Shown one piece after another: positions 23,300 through 35,760 of a stretch of DNA of 64,000 bases. Origin of the DNA: Leptodontidium sp. MPI-SDFR-AT-0119 (lineage: Eukaryota; Ascomycota; Leotiomycetes; Helotiales; Leptodontidiaceae); NCBI GenBank assembly GCA_020726505.1, contig JAHLEZ010000001.1:3100001-3164000 (forward strand), read 5' to 3'. The notes beneath the pieces are model-generated. The model was given only the letters and a program-made list of their open reading frames with translations, had not been told where the DNA came from and did no database searches. Within the stretch, counting starts at the first letter, position 1; each line of letters opens with the position of its first letter. A program made the position numbers and the translations under genes.

Positions 23300-24736
23300 G
23301 TTGTTCGAAGATGAAAATCAATGTGAGGCTGGTTCTGGATGATGTGTAGGTTGCTTACTCTGACGGAGAAAAACAGGGGGTGCAAGATTCTTTAATATTC
23401 TCTACTAGTTGGGCTACGTTCAAACAATCTATACCTCGGAGGTTCCTTGAGCTCTTTTCTGAGCAGGATCTGTCTAGTTTCTGGCCATCTTTCAATGGCT
23501 TCACGTCTAGCTTGGTAGGATTAATTGCAAGATGACTTACTGTCCAGCTACGCCTCTTGAATGGCTCTAGAAGACATCGTCTCGCACATGAGTTGACTAT
23601 TGGCCACAACCCCGCAATCTATGCATCCAAAGAAATTCATCACAGGAGGTCAAGCAACAGCAGGAATTGGAATGTCTGGTTTTGGAATTGGAATGAAGGG
23701 GCGAGTTGTGACCTCGATTCCTAGCTGCACATGTGGGGCCGGCCTACTTGTAAGGGCAACTCCGCAAAGCTTGTCGGCCAGCGGGTGCTAAAATACGAGA
23801 CTACGACAGTCCGGGACATTCATTCTCCATTATTTATTTCTAAGCAAAGCCAAGCAGGGGGAATTTAACGGGCTCTGCAGGTACAAGCGTCGATCAGTCA
23901 AATAAAATTACTTCGGATGAGGGGCAAGACCCCCTGTGAATTCTACCGTTGTGCAGACTGCAGAGACTATTCAGCAAGCCTAGTGCTGCATCAACCCACG
24001 CTACTGATGCACTTTCAATTCGACCTGGGAATGCATAGCGGTGGCGTCGAGAGTGGTGTGAATAACGGCAGGTTGGTGGCTTCGTGTTTAGTGCGAGAAG
24101 ATCTCGAACGGAATGTTTATGGTGCAGATCGCAGCGTTAATTCAGGAGTAAGCATGTCCAGCCGAGGGCCTCGCGAAATTTACTCTTCCTTGCCATTAGC
24201 TGACTACCCCAATCTGGGTTTCCGAGCGATTTCTAGCTTAACCGCCATGCAATCAGCGAGGCTTTGTCTCTAGAGAGGACAAGAAAATTTACAGGATCGG
24301 GACAGCAACCAAGTCCTGCAATTTTGAGGTGCCAGCAGGGGTACCTGTGCGTGAAATGCTTGCGGAGTATCCCGGCCAGAAATGCCTGAAAGGCCTGAAT
24401 TTAGAATAAAACAGGTAGCGGTCTTATAGGACTGAAAGAGCAACAAGAAGAACAAACTCCTTGAGTCTTGGAAGACAAGAAGATACTCAGAAATGCACTT
24501 TGATAGATACAAAGGATCAAAAATCAACTTCATGGTACTCCATAGCTTACAAATGTTCGAGAACCCAAGATTATCGGGGTTTAAGGACCCTCTGTGGTTT
24601 TATCTTACAGGTCAAGAAAACTACGACCCCATCGACCGCCTTCTCCACGTCTAGAATACACCATATCCTCAGGTTTTTGAAAGCGATGCAGGCAATTAAT
24701 TTGATTCAACAGAGAGTGCTGCGCAGACTTCGTCGC
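23300..24736. other. intergenic
   Basis: About 1.4 kb without a supported gene. It contains the promoter of the gene at 22713-23299 and the 3' flank of the next one. No repeat or RNA gene was noticed. Confidence 0.5.
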
Positions 24737-25647
24737 CTACAGGGCAAACACGGCGACAACAGGCAGAATGACAGCCAAAACCCCCCGACCACTAGAAAAG
24801 TCAGCATATGCAGTCAAGTCATTTAGACAGAAACATACCTATTTTGGGTTGCAGCTGCGTTAGTAGATGTTGGAGACGTGGAGCCGGATCTGGCAGATGT
24901 CGTCGTTGCAGCCAAAACACCAGACGTTGTCGTTGGACTGCTTGAACTTGAAGTACCAGAAGACCCAGCTGGAGCAGTCGTAGCTTGTGCTGCACCACCG
25001 CAACTTGTTGCTGTAGAACCGGCCACTGCGCTCGAAAATGCTGCATCAATACATGACTTTGCAGAACTTGCCGCGGCCAATGATGGAGAAGGAGCGATGG
25101 AAATTAGAGCGGCTGCAAAATCAGTAGTGTCCGTTTGCAGTGAGTTGAGGTCCTTAGAAGCAATATCGCCCAGGCCCGCCTTCTCGAAGGCTGCTTGTTG
25201 GCCAACGAAAGCGTTAACGGAGCTGATGATCTCTGGAATCAAAGAGTTGATCGCATCTAGAATTGAGGTGGTGTCGGAATCCGAAAGAGGTTCAGATGTT
25301 CCCTTTGCGTCGGTGATTCCTTGCTTAATGGCATCACCAAGGTTGCTTTCAGCTTGCGTAACTGGAACTGCGGACGCAACATCGCCTCTGTAAGAAGAGT
25401 TTAAAGTTAGTCATCCCATTTCGAGAGAGAATTCAAAGCAGGACCAGAGATCCCGGCTTTCCGGGAAAAGCCAAAGAGGAAGACACTGCACCTATAACAC
25501 TCACTTGTAAGAATTGATGGCATCATTCAATGCTTTGACATTGGTGCTAATGGTCGAGATATCCGAAAGAATCGATTGTGCTGTTCGGGCGAAAATCGAA
25601 CCGCTGGCGCTTGAGGCCAGTACAACTGTGAGCAGAGAATACCTCAT
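24737..25647 (-). CDS. HsbA-domain GPI-anchored cell-wall protein
   Basis: Predicted 248 residues from exons 25647-25505, 25387-24839 and 24791-24737, all in phase. It has a signal peptide (MRYSLLTVVLASSASG), then an HsbA domain with AQSILSDISTISTNVKALND and later the paired-Cys region KSCIDAAFSSAV. A Ser/Thr/Ala-rich linker follows. The tiny last exon encodes a hydrophobic end (GVLAVILPVVAVFAL), the expected GPI-attachment signal. Without that exon the protein would lack an anchor, so the 47-nt intron 24792-24838 matters. The architecture matches cell-wall galactomannoprotein/Mp1-like proteins. It is the nearest paralogue of the plus-strand gene at 30260-31259. Confidence 0.82.
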
Positions 25648-26435
25648 ATTTATGGTAGAATTTGCTTAACTGAGGGTGTTGGTTGGGCAAGTAAAAATAT
25701 ATGAAGAACACTGGCAGAGATGTCTACATGCTGGTCTTCTTTGCTGGAGCTTGGTTATAACGTGAACTTTACTTAGGTTGATTTGCATCACATGCTCTCC
25801 ACTCGAGTGCCTTGAGAAGCCTCGGTGAAGATAAATACATCCTCTGACATAGAATCAGGAATGGTCAGACTATCCAAAGTAGGAACAGTGGGTCAAGCCT
25901 TTCACGGACTTTGAAACACCCAAATTTACATCACCCCCTTTCCGCAGTTCCGTGTTTTTAAACCCTATATTTTGTACGTCAATTAGACTGGTCATTATTC
26001 TCCCTAGTAGGTCAAAGCCGGCAGAGAGTATCCAGGAGTCCCATGTGTATTTTCCAATAGCCTTTGCGAGTATTAGAAAGTTACTTACTCCGCTGAATCA
26101 AGCGGGGTGCGGGGAAGTACAGGTGGAAGTGTGGAGGGATAATTAAGTGGCATGTCTCCCACTTACTAGTTGCAGACTAAGCAATTCTTAGCTTAGAATA
26201 ACAAGATCTCCTTTCTATGAACCAGTAAAAGATAAGCCGTCTTCAAGATCTGCGGCCAAGTCCTGGGTGAATAAGAATACTTCCTCGGTTGTTGGATCAT
26301 GAATTTCATTCACGTGGAAACTTACACGACAATGACAAGTTCGCTTTTGATCCCGGAGATTGCCTTTTAGGACCTTGCTTGCATCTTCCATTTCTTTTAC
26401 AGCAAAACCATACTTGGAATTTTTGTATCGCAAAC
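25648..26435. other. divergent promoter region
   Basis: Lies between the minus-strand GPI protein gene and the plus-strand MFS gene. It is somewhat AT-rich with no supported gene and should contain both promoters. Confidence 0.5.
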
Positions 26436-28292
26436 ATGGATTCATCAAAGGAATCGGTTCAAGGCGCAAATAGTCACCAAGAAAACAGCCCAACGGCGCT
26501 GTCTGCATTCGATCACGATTATGGAGTCGATCGAGTGCCCACTGTAACTCTCTATGATGGCGATAAGGTCAATTTGATTCCCATGCCTACAGATGATCCA
26601 AATGGTAATTATCCAAATTCCTACTCTTCCCGTTTGAATGCTGATATGTCCACAGATCCTCTCAATTTACCAGCTTGGCGAACATGGGCAGCAATTGGAT
26701 CTCTATGTCTTTGTAAGTCTTCTCACAAAAAGCGCAGTATTTTAAACTGATGATATTATAGTTGGAGCTATGGCTGCTGCTGCTGAACTCATTCTTGGAG
26801 CCATGCTTCCAGTCTTCGTTATCCAATATTCGCCCATAGGAAAGTTTCCGCCATCGTACAAAATCCTCCAGTACATCCACCTGCCAGAGGATGTGAATTC
26901 TCTGAGAGCACTTGAAGATCTCAATCAAAACGGTGGTCCGCCGATTTGGAGGACCTTTCTCTTGTCGTCACTGCCGGTGTTGATGATTGGACTTTCCAAT
27001 TTCTTCTTTGTACCTCTAGCCATTACGTTTGGACGAAGGCCTGTGGTTCTCGTCTCTGGACTTATTGCTATAGGCGGAGCCGTATGGGCAGGCCACAGTA
27101 CCTCTTTGAACTCTCATCTGGGAGCCAGATCCATCCAGGCCATTGGCGCTGGAACGGTGGAGAGTCTGATTCCATTCATCATCTCTGACATGGTATTCCT
27201 CCACCAGCGGAACAAAGCCATCAGCTTGGTCTTTGGAATTCAAGGGTTACTGATTGTCATTGTTGGTATCGCCACCCCATGGATAATCATCCGTGTGAAT
27301 TGGAATTGGGTCTATTTTATCACAGCCATCGCAGCGGGTGTGTTTTGGCTTGCCGTGTTTGTTTTCATGCCTGAGTCCCGCTACTACCGGACTGACAATG
27401 AAATGAGTACATCTTCCTGTCGTTCGAAGTTTGTTCGTTTTACTGACTAACAAAATCAGAGGGTATATCCCGTCATCCGCTTCTTCCTGGCCAGAACAGA
27501 CCTCCCATCGATCTCAACGAACATGCTCCTCGCTCCTGGAAGAGGGACTTCGCTCCATTCGGAGGACCGGTACATGTTAGACGGGGTCTGATGGCCTTCG
27601 TGCACACGCTTCAGACATTCTTCTACCCACACATCTTCTTCGTCACACTCTTGAACTCCGCGACAATTGCAGCAACCTTAGCGGCAGGATACACGGTGTC
27701 TCCCCAACTATTGGCAGAACCCTGGAGCTGGCCATTTGAGCACCTTGGTTTCCTTCTGTTCTCGGTGCTCATTGCGGCCATCGCTGTTTTCCTCATCTCC
27801 GGACTTCTTGCGGACGGTCTTGCCAACTTGCTGGCCAAACGACGGGGCCAAAGAGATCCTGAAATCCAAGCCCTCAACCTCATCCCACCTACTGTCATTT
27901 CCCTTGTGGGTACTGTTTTGTTCGGGCTTGCAGGAGACAATCCAGGCAAGTATGGCTGGCCAACATTTTTAGTTGGCCTGGGATTCATTTCATACGGTTT
28001 CCTTGCGACCAATTCTATCGGAGTCGTGTATGTCCTGGAGTGTTACCCTCACATGGCTGGACCCGCTCTCGTCAACATCGGCAGCTTCCGCTCAATAATG
28101 GCTTTCCTCCTTGTCTTTGATGTCGCAGAATGGATAGCAAGCATGGGATACTTGAGGACATTTGGAATCTACATGGGCTTGTTGGGAGGTTTCATACTGT
28201 TCATTCCGATCATCTTTGTGTTTGGAGAAAGATGGAGAAAACGATGGCCAGGGCCAACGGAGAGAGTGGATGTGAATGTTGTTAAAGGGTGA
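26436..28292 (+). CDS. MFS transporter
   Basis: Predicted 567 residues from exons 26436-26604, 26656-26712, 26762-27406 and 27460-28292; introns are 49-53 nt and all phases agree. About 60 hydrophilic N-terminal residues end in the DDPNDPLNLPAWRTW motif, typical of fungal DHA1-like MFS proteins and restored only by splicing the first intron. About twelve membrane helices follow, with the loop motif FGRRPVVLVSG and an early insertion of about 60 residues between helices 1 and 2. A central hydrophilic loop contains RPPIDLNEHAPRSWKRD. It exports or imports a small molecule across the plasma membrane; the substrate cannot be told. It sits inside the HsbA group, though a functional link is not evident. 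Confidence 0.85.
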
Positions 28293-30259
28293 AAATCAGG
28301 ATAGCTTGATTGGAGAAATTGGCACAGTAAAATTGTTTCTTGCTCTGTCTATGCGCTTGGTTGTAAACAGTCTACATTTAACCCGTTTTTGTGTTCACGG
28401 TTCTAGGCTAGTCTTTTCAATATTGTACTTGCGAGAAAGCAGTTCCACTTTGTGTCAAATCCCAAGCGATAAATCGCATCAGAATCAAGTGAGTTTCAAT
28501 GATAGAGCCCGCTCGTCAGTTCTTTCACGAATTCTTCCTGATCCGTACCTCTCAAGTGGAATAGAAGAGTGTAGTGACAGGTTGGCTGTGTTTGAGGACC
28601 GAAGAGAGAAGGCCCTCAGGTACCTCGGTACCCTTGCACATGTTCGCAATCTCGAACGCAAAACTCAATCGATGTAACTATTTTCAGGCAGTGCATGATA
28701 CCTCGTATTCCAATTCTCTGGTGCCAAGTTTGGGCCGCCAAATCCCTTCGCTCCTCGAGATTATTTCGAATTTGCGCCTGCCAATGAGCATTTCTGGCTG
28801 TTCTGGGTACGTATAGCTTCAGCTGTACTCATCCTTCACTTTCTCCTCCAACCCCTTGCGATTTCGTAAATAAATTGACCTTGTGACTAGAAGGATCAAG
28901 TGCTTAGACTGTTGTGAAAGTTTGATGTGCTAACTAAAACGCTCGTCTGGGCCTCGTGAGGTTAAAATAAGCAGCGGCGCAGGCGTTTCGTCCTTTGAGT
29001 GGTTCAGCTTGGCGAAGATCGACACCAGCACTACTTTAATAGTTCTCCACAACTACCTAGGCAAGTCTGGGGGCGGGTCTAGTCCGACCGAGGGTTTTCC
29101 CATCCTTGTTCTCCCTGGCCGTACTGGAGAAGTACCGAGAAACATTTCATGTGCCACCACGAAGAGAGAAAATTGGGTGGAAGCATCTAGAAAGTGACTT
29201 CCAAATTGTTTTTCAAATCCCCTGTTTTCTGGGGAGACAAACGATCCCTGGCAACGTTCAATGGTTCTAATGGAATCCATTACTGTCACCTCTTTGTCGC
29301 AGGTTGTTTGTTTTCGGGGTGTTGCCGAGAGTTGCATGAGGGCCGGAGGATCGTTCCGAGCCTCGACTTAACCGCAACTCCACATCAAAGGAACTCGAAT
29401 TCCAAGCTTCAAGCTTTCCACGAGGGAATCCTTGGGGATGTTTGCTAAAATGATCGGCCGGCCCTTGAAAGTAAAATGTTGCCAGGCTTCCCGGTAGCCC
29501 TCAGGGCGCCCTGCCAAGACGCGCAAGTCTAAGCGGTCGAGAGACCAACAGGGTTTCCCGCTTTTACACCCACCAACCTTGCCATTCCTGGTCAGAGCGC
29601 TTCGTGTGGGAATTTTATGGCCACGCATGCCTGCGCATCGAGCGCAGATAGGAGGATCTCCGGTAGTCTAGACAGTCCTAGGACAATTGCACCATTTTCA
29701 GGCTGGAGTACCCTGCTCGAAATGGGTAAGTACTCATTAAGTCTTGTTTAGGAAATCCGGGAACCTCCCCTGTCATCACTCTTCCCCTCCTCTAGAAAGT
29801 CGCCATGTCTGCACTGGACTTCTTTAGGAGTAGTCCTGGGTATTTGTGCTCCTGGCTTCATTGCAAATGCTCGCTAAAGTCAGGGGAAGTCGTACGATGA
29901 TGATCTTAGAGCTGTGGAGTGGCTCATCACGCTATAGTTTCAGACAAACCAGTCACATTTTGTCCTCTTAGTGAGAAGACGCAATTTCCGAGGACAACAG
30001 AGGCAGCAGATGACCGAGGCAGGCATATGATTCTCATTTCGTCAGGAGTTTGTGCCTTTGCAGTTGCGCATCAAACTAATCTGTCAACACGCTAGTTCAT
30101 GTAACAGCTATAAGTCTTCTTCCTCGAGAAAGGTTTTTTTGCCTTTCTTCCTCCCTGTCACGCATTATCTGAATCATCATCCATCAGCTGTTCCTGCATT
30201 TTGCTTCAGAAACTCAATCTCTGCACCTTCTTTCAACATCAATCACTCGTTTAGTCAAA
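28293..30259. other. intergenic, no supported gene
   Basis: About 2 kb with only short frames that lack domain or signal features. The last 150 bases are CT-rich, suiting the leader of the GPI-protein gene that follows. Confidence 0.5.
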
Positions 30260-31259
30260 ATGAAGTCCTCCACACTCGTTCTCGCCCTCGCTGCTAGCGG
30301 TAACTCAGCTATCATTGCTCGCGATGCGGCTACTGTCCTCTCTGATATTGCAACTATCAACTCAGATACCACATCTTTGGCATCTGCCGTCAGTGCCTTC
30401 AGTGGAATCAACGACGCCGCAGCACTTATCAGTGCCGAAGGTGACCTTGAGACTGCTATCAAGAAGGCAACCACCGACGCGAAGGCCACAAATTCTGTGT
30501 CGGACTCTGAGGCGGAATCTATCCTCAGTGCTGTCAAGTCACTCATTCCAAATATCGTTACTGCTCTCAATGCCGTCGTGGCCAAGAATGATGCTTTCAC
30601 CTCCGCTGGGGTTGAAAGTGTTGTTTCAGGCGATATCACTTCGGTTGGTTCCCCCTACTTCTCTGATCTCTTAACATTTGTTCCAAATTATTTCTATCAT
30701 CAATCATAAAGTCTATCTTCGAGGTTCAAAGCTAACTAACAATTTTATTCAGCTCAAGGGTGAATCCGCTGATTTCGCTGCTGCTTTGATCGCCGCAGCG
30801 CCTGCCGGAGCCAAACAAGGAGGAAACGCAGCAGCTTCTTGCATTGATGCAGCATTCAATTCTGCTATTGCTACAAAGACTGCAGATGGATCTTGCGCCG
30901 CTGGTGTTACATTCTCCGGTGGAGCAGCATCTTCAACAGCTGCTCCAACTACGAAGGCGAGCTCTTCGCCTTCGGCCTCGGCTTCAAAAGAGCCATCCAG
31001 CACTGCTGCCCAGGAGACCTCAAAGGAATCTGCTCCCGCAGTCTCTTCTACCTCGAAGAGTGCCGCAGCCACCTCAGGAGGAGTTGTCCCACCCACCTAC
31101 CCTACTGGTACTACCACATCCGTTCCGGTCGTGGTTGGCACTGGAAGCGCTTACCCAACTTCCACTGGCCCCATTCAAGTCAGTCCCAACAGCGCTCAGT
31201 CTGTCAAGGTCGGACTGGCTGGTATCTTTGCCATCATAGCTTTCGCTATGGTTTTGTAA
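30260..31259 (+). CDS. HsbA-domain GPI-anchored cell-wall protein
   Basis: Predicted 296 residues from exons 30260-30643 and 30753-31259 (109-nt intron, donor GTTGGT, GCTAAC branch). It has an N-terminal signal peptide, then an HsbA domain (AATVLSDIATINSDTTSLAS, later KSLIPNIVTALNAVV), the Cys-containing ASCIDAAFNSAIA, and a long Ser/Thr/Ala-rich stalk. The C-terminus (VGLAGIFAIIAFAMVL) is a GPI signal. The same order of parts is found in the gene at 24737-25647, so the two are paralogues with the MFS gene between them. The protein is probably displayed on the cell wall, where HsbA domains contribute to surface properties. Confidence 0.85.
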
Positions 31260-32076
31260 GCTAGCATGGAAAGGTGCATGGCATACGTTGTCGAGGGCTC
31301 AACGTAATAGTGTGGGATATTTTCAATTCTGGGATCTTGCAACAATTTTTGTATCATAGGACTTTTAGTGGGGTGTTCAAAAGGCATTGTCAGATAATGG
31401 TGCAAGAATAACGATATTGAATCAATGTCGCTTTTGAAAGTTTACATGAGAGCAGAATGAGTATTAGTGAAATTTGTCAAAGTTGTGTGAGAAGTCACTC
31501 CCTCGGTTTTCAAGACAAATGCCTCTAGAAGGGTACGGCAGCATTGCTTGGGCAAGCAAAACTCGCATAATGTTGGTATATTTACCAAGCCTTCAAATCT
31601 TCGGACTTTTCTCTGGGAATCCGAACTTCAAACTGTTCGGAATTCAAGTCCAAATTTGTTGTGAATTTACTCATATCCTACCACTTCAATTTATGTCTTC
31701 ATCCGATCAATCTTAACACGATCCAGGCCACAGACTACAGCTTGGGAACCATTGATATGAGGATGAGAACAATATATTACTAAGAGACTCTAAGTGAGGC
31801 TAAAGGAGGCTACTTGTGAAATTGGGCATCAGAAATGCAAATCAAAACAATGTCACATGCTGAGCCTCGGCTAAATTTGATCCACAAAGCCCCTATTCTC
31901 TCACAAAATAACCGAGGTTTGGACCCACTCACCCAACTACCTAAATCCAACCTAGCACCCCAACTCCCAATGAAACCACTTGAGATCGACAACCTTTCCC
32001 AAAGCAGGATACAGCCATTCCCATGACATAGTCATCACTGCCGGTCAATTTTCGGCACTTTGGAATGCCCACGAAC
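31260..32076. other. convergent 3' region
   Basis: Lies between the plus-strand GPI-protein gene and the minus-strand desaturase gene. Only 3' flanks and chance frames are seen. Confidence 0.5.
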
Positions 32077-33189
32077 CTACCATAGCGGCAAGGAAACAGG
32101 CGAGTTCCAGTCGATATTATCGTCCACCGCTTCGATTCTTTCATGGCAGGTGCCGAATAGACGATCCCAGAGGCGCGTCTGCTTGCCGTAATTATGGCTT
32201 TGCTTCCATCCCGTGCGATGATGAAGATCATGGTCCTCCGTTGTCAGTTCGGCTTTGAAAAGTCTCAAGAACGGCGTCGCAGTTGTGGGTGGCGTCGTGT
32301 AGATTCGCAGGCCACTGTGTCCCCAGAGCTCAGTCCAGACGATGTACTGCTGGCAGATCCACCAGTCTGCGAACCCCATAGGCAGGCCCATCAACTTCAT
32401 GGTCCCGTACGTGATGATCGGGATGCCGATGATGTCGAAGACCTCTTGTACAGTGTCGGCGTACAAGCTGAGGAGGGGAGAGGGATGCTTGGTAAGGTGG
32501 TGTGTTCGGTGGAAACCCCATAGCCATTCATTCTCGTGCATGACACGGTGATACCAGTAGAAAAAGAAGTCCAGGATGGTGCCGTACAGTCCAATCTCGA
32601 GAGGCAAGCACCAGCTGAGTGTAGACAATGGTGCCTGGCTTGCCTTGTAGGCCAAAAAAACGCTTACGACTGGGCGAACAGTTGAAGTCGACATGAGGGA
32701 GTGGAGAACCTCTTTGACGCGAGAGTCTGGGACTTGATCTCGTTCATGTTTGTCGCCGTCGAGATACCCATATTGGTGTCCAAGCTCGCGCATCTGGTGG
32801 ATTTCTCGAATGGCGTTGAACTTGTAGGCGGCTGAGTAGAAAACTAAAGCGAGGAGGAGACTCAGGTTCTTCCCAGTAAAGTAGAGATATCCTTGGTGAG
32901 CAAGCAAAGGCCACACTGCATGGAAGATAATCCATTTGTGGCCCTCGAAGTGAGGAAGATAGGATATTCTATCGGTCTTCGCAAAGACTGGTACTTTGCG
33001 GTTGAGGTCCGTTGGGTGCAAGCCGAGAATTTCCATGATCCATTGTTGATGATTCCAGCGACTCTTGTCCCATGTTCGCCATGTTGATTTCATCGAGTCC
33101 TTCGGGTTGCGAGGAGCGGGTGTGGATGTGGATGTGGTGGTGCTGTTGCCCACTTCCACAGAGGTGGTTGTGATAGTTTTCGTCGACAT
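32077..33189 (-). CDS. fatty acid hydroxylase/sterol desaturase-like protein
   Basis: Intronless, 370 residues from the ATG at 33189 (MSTKT). A longer frame upstream has no ATG. The N-terminal 30 residues are Thr/Ser-rich and polar. Several hydrophobic segments follow (about residues 85-125 and 165-205). The histidine cluster of the superfamily is complete: HRVMH, HRTHH and the final HDLHH, which bind the di-iron centre, on the cytosolic face in related enzymes. These integral ER enzymes hydroxylate or desaturate sterols or lipids with cytochrome b5 electrons. Which substrate is used cannot be inferred; it is not an obvious orthologue of Erg3 or Erg25. Confidence 0.85.
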   Translation of the reverse strand: MSTKTITTTSVEVGNSTTTSTSTPAPRNPKDSMKSTWRTWDKSRWNHQQWIMEILGLHPTDLNRKVPVFAKTDRISYLPHFEGHKWIIFHAVWPLLAHQGYLYFTGKNLSLLLALVFYSAAYKFNAIREIHQMRELGHQYGYLDGDKHERDQVPDSRVKEVLHSLMSTSTVRPVVSVFLAYKASQAPLSTLSWCLPLEIGLYGTILDFFFYWYHRVMHENEWLWGFHRTHHLTKHPSPLLSLYADTVQEVFDIIGIPIITYGTMKLMGLPMGFADWWICQQYIVWTELWGHSGLRIYTTPPTTATPFLRLFKAELTTEDHDLHHRTGWKQSHNYGKQTRLWDRLFGTCHERIEAVDDNIDWNSPVSLPLW

Positions 33190-35760
33190 GTCTGTTGTTT
33201 CTGAGATGATGTGGTGCAAAGTTGGCGTTTGAAGCTGGCAATCGTTACACAATTATATATGGTACTTTGTTGCCTTCATACCTGCATCACATGCATTCCT
33301 CGGCACATGTGCCCCACCGCCCCTCGGCAGGTTGTTTAGTTTGGTCAACCCTAAAGTTATTTCTCCAAGGCCAGCCCACGAAGCGGCCGCGCGGCTCTCG
33401 CTTCAGTGCTCGCTTAAGAGCTTAGCAAAATAGGGGTCACGATGGTAATTTTCCCTTGGAATTAAGTGGTTGTTAAACATCTTGCCTTTCTAATCAGTTC
33501 CCTCTCTTTAACTTCCATGGTGTCATTCGCGAGGCTCATATGTTTCGTCAATCGCATGCGCAAGGTTCCACTTGGTTATGATCGTTAAACGATGTGTTCC
33601 AAAACACGTTTTAGAAACAACGTTGCGAGTGTTTTCTTGGCAGAGCTGGGAACAACATGCGAGAAGTTTCGCTGATTCAGACTAATTCCAACAACACCTT
33701 AATGCAGTTAAACGCAACGTAATCCAAGTTGTGCCACGTTTTTTTCCTTTTTTTCCTGATGTCAACAGTCCTTGGATGTAGAAGCGCTTGCCTGCATCGT
33801 GCAACGCGCGGTAATCTAGTCATGAAATGGGCTATTTACTGATCGTGTAGGAGTAGCTGTTAACCACCCTTCCTCGGCATGTGATATTAGTCCTACGTGG
33901 CACCTGCAGCAATCAGACAAAGTCGTTCCATCACACATGTCTAATTCCCGAACTGGGGAGTCACATGGCTCAATGTAATTCTGTCGCGCAGTTTACGTTC
34001 CAGGCCTCACACCGACTACGAGCCCGGAAATCATGCTCAGATCTCCAACCTATGGTCGGTCTCGTGGCCAAAATTAGTCTATGATCGTTTGATACCAGCC
34101 ACTGAGTCAACACCTACAGGTCCATAGCGTCTCTCGAGGAAATCTCATGGCCTAGGCATTGCTTTGTGTTCGTTTCGCAGTGATAACCACAGCCACTTGT
34201 TGGAGTGTTAGCCGCTGAGCTGTGATCGAAATTAATCACCGAGACTACTAGTGAGCAAATAGTCATTAACGTACTCTTGCACTTAGACATTGGAAAAGTA
34301 AAACATCTGTCTATGACGCACTTGCATTCAGCTCCTCATGCAAGATCATTGGTATTTCTCCAACTACAATCAAATAGGCAGCAGCCCGAGTCATTGCTGC
34401 GTTGCATTTTCAGAGATCTGCATGGACACCGCCAAGACAGTTCCACGTTTGTCGACATCCTTCTAAATTCACTGTCAGAAGCTCAGACTTAAGAGATCCT
34501 TTCACCTCGGTTACTTTAGAGTGATGTGTGTTCGGTCTGGCTTGAGCCTTGCGGATTACTCAACGTACCTTACTCTGCGCCAAACAATCTCCTCTCAAGA
34601 ACACTTTCAGAACAGACAAACCCCCTCAGGCTCAAGACAATTAGCCTCAGGATCCATCTGCCACCTTGATATCCTACAAACAAACCGAAGTTCAAGTACA
34701 ACCATCACGACCACCACCTCCGTTATACTGGTCCTAGGAGTAATCTCGACTCTCGTACGAGGCATCTCAGTTCCAGCGCGTTCTTCAGTCCCGACTGTTC
34801 GTGAACACGATTTCTCAGTCATGGTCCACGACTGCGAATCTTGGTATAGGTGCGCTTTGATGGAGGGTGGCACTACATCTGCGACTCAGCCGAAGGGGAT
34901 ACCCAAGCAGCCGAGAGGGGTTTGTGATCTGGTTGCCTTCGCGGTACGTGCTTCCGGCTCTAGAAGCCTCCATGTTTTTTGACTCAGTGGATATGTTTCC
35001 TCGGACATTTCAGGGCTACATCATGCCTTTTCATGATCAAATGGGGATGTAGGGTACCGATATCCCTCAAGGGAGAGACCATCTTTCCTCTCGAACTTGC
35101 TAACTGTTGTGGCGGCGGATGCTGCTGACGGAAATCTTCAAGCTCGCTGTTTCCATGATGATGGATCGTGGTTTTGGTACGCGTTGATGACAGGACCCAA
35201 ATACAATCGACACCCGAGTTCATTGAGAGGCTTCACATCAGATTCTGGGCACCAGGTGGAGTTGATCTACTTTCTACTCAGAATGAGGGATATGGTGCCG
35301 ATGCAGCAGCAGTGTTTGATTGATGGAATGAAGCACTCGATGCCTTTTGACCATCTCAACGAAGTGTTCTCGCCTTTCTCCCTGGCGTAGGAAGTTGGCC
35401 GAGCACCATGCAGATACTGCAACGATTGTTTATTTAATCTGGCCTTTCTTCGTATATTCAAGTCAGTTGAAGCAATCCTGAATGCTCTCCCAATTGTAAG
35501 ATGAGAATGTCTCTTGCCTCTTATACGCAACTGGCTCTATGTCCGAGCTCACTCTACATTTCTGTACACATTGTCTATATTCCCCACGGGCTTTGATCCA
35601 TAGGATATAATGGAGAATTGTGCTGCTTCCGAAGTTGGTAGTATCAAAATGTTCAAGTACCTAAGGTTGGAAGACATGCAGAATCTCGCTTAACTACCCC
35701 GATTTGTTCCTCCTCCCGCGGCCGCTCCGCTCATTCCATTCTTGAATCCACAACACCAAA
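33190..35760. other. intergenic, weak coding hints only
   Basis: About 2.6 kb. Most of it shows nothing. Between 34521 and 35390 two frames contain similar short Trp/Cys segments (DCESWYRCALM near 34840 and DDGSWFWYALM near 35160), with a hydrophobic stretch before the first. No convincing start codon and splice model could be built, so no gene is called. Confidence 0.4.
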
